NCBI GenBank assembly: GCA_001627865.1
Contig: LUQO01000047.1
Span: forward strand, 29,263 to 93,262
Reading direction: 5' to 3'
Source of the DNA: SAR324 cluster bacterium REDSEA-S27_B3
Lineage (GTDB): Bacteria > SAR324 > NAC60-12
Length of the DNA: 64,000 nucleotides
Shown: one piece after another, positions 61,740 to 64,000 of the stretch
How the letters are laid out: each line of letters starts with the position of its first letter
Position numbering within the stretch: the first letter of the stretch is position 1
Translations under genes and position numbers: made by a program
Notes under the pieces: model-generated
What the model was told of the DNA's origin: nothing
Databases searched by the model: none
What the model saw: the letters and a program-made list of their open reading frames with translations, nothing else

Positions 61740-64000
61740 ATGGTTTCGATTGGAAAAAAATTAAGTCTCCTCACGCTTATTATAATCGTGCTGACACTCA
61801 TCCTGAGTAATTGCGCGAAACCTGACAGCAGCAGCGAGAGCAGTTCTGTTGCAGACAACACAACTACAACTTCGGACAATACTACCACTTCTACCACAGA
61901 TACAACTGCACCTGTAATTGCGGAAGTTACAGCAGTTACAACCCCAACCAATGACAATACACCAAACTACACTTTTTCATCAGACGAGGCAGGCACCATC
62001 ACATACGGGGGTTCCTGTTCTTCAAATACTACTTCTGCTGTCTCTGGTAATAATACTATTACTTTAGTCTCTTTGAGTGATAATACATATTCAGACTGTA
62101 CTATTACAGTTACGGATTCTGCAGGGAATGTAAGCAGTACCCTGACAATAACTGCTTTTACTGTAGATACCACCGCACCGGTTGTTGCGGAAGTAACAGT
62201 TGTTACAACTCCGACTAATGACAGCACACCAAATTACACTTTTTCATCAGACGAAGCAGGCACCATCACTTATGGAGGCTCCTGTTCTTCAAGCACCACT
62301 TCTGCATCCGTCGGCAACAACACCATCACATTGAGTTCCTTAAGCGATGAAACATATTCAGACTGTACTATTAAAGTTACTGATTCATTAGGATATGTAA
62401 GCAATACTCTGACAATAGCATCATTTGTAGTAGATTCAACAGCAGCAACACTGAAAGAAGTAACAGCAGTTACAACTCCAACAAATGACACTACCCCAAA
62501 CTACACTTTTTCATCTTCTGAAGCAGGTACCATCACATACGGAGGTTCCTGTTCTTCAAGTACCACTTCTGCAACAGCTGATAACAACACTATTACTTTA
62601 GCTATTTTGAGTGATAATACATATTCAGACTGTACAATTACTGTTACAGATAATTCAAGCAACAGTGTCACATTGAATATCAGTTCATTTGTTATTGATA
62701 CAACAGCACCAACTGTTTATTCAATTTACCCCACTGACAACCAAAGTGGGGTTTCACTAAGTGATAACGTCTCGGTAACTTTCTCTGAGGCAATGGACAC
62801 CACTTATGTCACAACTAGTACATCAGACACATACTGTGCAGGAACTATAAGGGTCTCTTCTGATAACTTCAGCAATTGTGTTAGGATGTCTTCCTCTCCA
62901 GCAAGTTCTAATTCAAACAAGACTTTTACACTTGACCCATATGACAATCTTTCATATTCCACTACTTACAAAACAAGAGTCACAACTGGAGTCAAAGATA
63001 CTGCAGGAAACACATTGAGTAATCAGTACGAAACATCAAGTGGCTTTACGACCTTTTCAGAAACTACAGCGCCCACTGTCGATTCTGTCAGTCCGGAAGA
63101 CAATTCAACTAATGTTGCTGTCTCTACCACTGTTGCGGTGACTTTTAGTGAATCAATGTCAACCAGCACAATTACGACAAACACAGATAACACAACCTGC
63201 ACAGGAAGCTTTCAACTCTCCTCCAATAATTTTACCACTTGCATAAAGATGTCTGCCGCTCCTTCAGCTTCCAACAGTGACAAAACATTTACTGTCACTC
63301 CAGACGATAATCTCAGTAGAGGAACTAACTATAAAATACAGATAACTACATATGCTGCAGACACTTCAAGTAATTCTCTTGCAGACAATTACACAACATC
63401 AAACGGATTCACTACATATGGAACAGGAACAATTAGAGGTACTGTCAGATATGACAATAATACTGCTGCAGACAATGTCAGTGTAAGTTTTGCTTTGTCT
63501 GGAACAATTGTGGATAATGCCACTACAAACACTAGCGGGGATTACAGCCAGGATAACCTCAGCCTGGGTAAATATACCCTTACCTTCACAAAGAGCAATT
63601 TCGATAATACGAGTTTGTCAGCTACTCTTGAAACAGATAACCAAACAGTTACTGCAAATGCGACACTTCTTGCCGAAGGTTGTGATAATGGAAATATTGC
63701 CGGAACAATTTCAAATGCTGTCACAGGCAGTAATCTTTCAGGTGTTTCTCTAAACGTAAGAAGCGGTTTGAACGTAACTAGTGGAACCGTTATGGCAACA
63801 GCCACTACAGACAATACTAACAGTGGTGCAAATTACTCTTTAAGCAGCATGAGTGCTGGAGGATACACAATTGAGGCAAGCAAATCCGGATACATAACAG
63901 CATACTTTAACGTCAATGTCTGTGGGGACAAAACCGGACAGAATGCTTCGATTAGTCCTACATTGAGCAGCGGATCCATGCGTATTGTGCTGTCATGGCC
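61740..64000 (+). CDS. Large Ig-like lipoprotein, cut off by the window end
   Basis: Open from ATG 61740 to the window edge (753 complete codons, no stop), so the protein is partial. The N-terminus is lipoprotein-type: LLTLIIIVLTLILSNC with C26, followed by a Ser/Thr-rich stretch. Then three near-identical bacterial Ig-like domains, spaced exactly 267 bp (89 residues) apart (PNYTFSSDEAGTITYGG, YSDCTITVTDS). Two SbsA-type Ig domains follow (TAPTVYSIYPTDNQSGV, TAPTVDSVSPEDNSTNV). Two carboxypeptidase-regulatory-like domains come next (GTIRGTVRYDNNTAADNV, GNIAGTISNAVTGSNLSGV). The last residues, MRIVLSW, hint at a DUF2135-like part. It has many threonines and cysteine pairs (YGGSC...YSDC). Likely surface-exposed; an adhesin is a guess. 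Confidence 0.85.
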   Translation, partial: MVSIGKKLSLLTLIIIVLTLILSNCAKPDSSSESSSVADNTTTTSDNTTTSTTDTTAPVIAEVTAVTTPTNDNTPNYTFSSDEAGTITYGGSCSSNTTSAVSGNNTITLVSLSDNTYSDCTITVTDSAGNVSSTLTITAFTVDTTAPVVAEVTVVTTPTNDSTPNYTFSSDEAGTITYGGSCSSSTTSASVGNNTITLSSLSDETYSDCTIKVTDSLGYVSNTLTIASFVVDSTAATLKEVTAVTTPTNDTTPNYTFSSSEAGTITYGGSCSSSTTSATADNNTITLAILSDNTYSDCTITVTDNSSNSVTLNISSFVIDTTAPTVYSIYPTDNQSGVSLSDNVSVTFSEAMDTTYVTTSTSDTYCAGTIRVSSDNFSNCVRMSSSPASSNSNKTFTLDPYDNLSYSTTYKTRVTTGVKDTAGNTLSNQYETSSGFTTFSETTAPTVDSVSPEDNSTNVAVSTTVAVTFSESMSTSTITTNTDNTTCTGSFQLSSNNFTTCIKMSAAPSASNSDKTFTVTPDDNLSRGTNYKIQITTYAADTSSNSLADNYTTSNGFTTYGTGTIRGTVRYDNNTAADNVSVSFALSGTIVDNATTNTSGDYSQDNLSLGKYTLTFTKSNFDNTSLSATLETDNQTVTANATLLAEGCDNGNIAGTISNAVTGSNLSGVSLNVRSGLNVTSGTVMATATTDNTNSGANYSLSSMSAGGYTIEASKSGYITAYFNVNVCGDKTGQNASISPTLSSGSMRIVLSW

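Noticed and set aside
61673..62491. Three minus-strand frames (61673-61957, 61967-62227, 62270-62491) that look like a repeated small protein family.
   Set aside because: They are antisense to the Ig-like lipoprotein gene and repeat only because its DNA repeats every 267 bp.
1..64000. Mobile elements or prophage.
   Set aside because: No transposase, integrase, phage structural gene or flanking target-site duplication was recognised.

Overview
The window is chromosomal DNA of a diderm (Gram-negative) flagellated bacterium with AT-rich DNA. The evidence is a run of flagellin genes, a fliL-fliN-fliO-fliP-fliQ cluster, lipoprotein and outer-membrane-type proteins, an LPS-type heptosyltransferase, and an alternative complex III (ACIII) respiratory operon. 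I saw no transposase, integrase, phage gene, CRISPR array or rRNA. ACIII, ATP-type PEP carboxykinase, several flagellins and large FG-GAP and Ig-like surface proteins would fit the SAR324/deltaproteobacterial neighbourhood. That placement is inference, not something a marker gene here proves.

Layout. (1) 58-1053: a CPBP-type membrane protease. (2) 2261-12163: five flagellin-family genes in tandem on the + strand, separated by long non-coding spacers. The second is strongly divergent, contains cysteines and has lost the canonical terminal motifs. The fourth and fifth share a structured 5' leader of about 150 nt whose hairpins show compensatory changes. (3) 12228-15485 (-): a secreted protein with 15 FG-GAP/VCBS-like motifs in three groups of five. 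(4) 16016-24587 (+): housekeeping genes (leucyl aminopeptidase, MgtE, HolB, a small exported protein, RecD2, a LivJ-like binding protein, TsaC). (5) 24710-33260 (-): ActABCDEF, followed by a predicted exported protein. (6) 33478-37575: a redoxin, tRNA-Arg(CCT), PmbA, a small unknown and a GT9 glycosyltransferase. (7) 37609-43190 (-): a four-gene operon that is the most unusual part of the window. (8) 43246-44616 (+): a STAS-TM-ankyrin protein transcribed divergently from it. (9) 44629-47813 (-): uridine kinase and Lon. (10) 48016-57532 (-): fliQ, fliP, fliO, fliN, two fliL-type genes, a lytic transglycosylase, ispE, aminopeptidase P and pckA. (11) 57943-59431 (-): an exported 18-residue-repeat protein broken by a frameshift. 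(12) a sulfurtransferase, an EamA transporter, and at the right edge a large Ig-like lipoprotein gene (61740 onward) cut off by the window end.

The candidate new system is the 37609-43190 operon. Its last gene encodes a membrane protein with a FliF-like periplasmic segment and, after a second transmembrane helix, a C-terminal half resembling FliG middle and C-terminal domains. The two genes before it encode an exported protein and a lipoprotein carrying one and two further FliF ring-building-like domains, each followed by TPR-like helices. The first gene encodes a predicted outer-membrane protein with a FlgO/CsgG-like N-terminal part. Together they could form an envelope-spanning ring with a switch/rotor-like cytoplasmic face, separate from the normal flagellar genes nearby. 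This rests on motif reading, not on a database search.

The second strong signal is post-transcriptional. The leaders of flagellins 3, 4 and 5 contain hairpins that present GGA in the loop, as CsrA/RsmA-type sites do, close to strong Shine-Dalgarno sequences.
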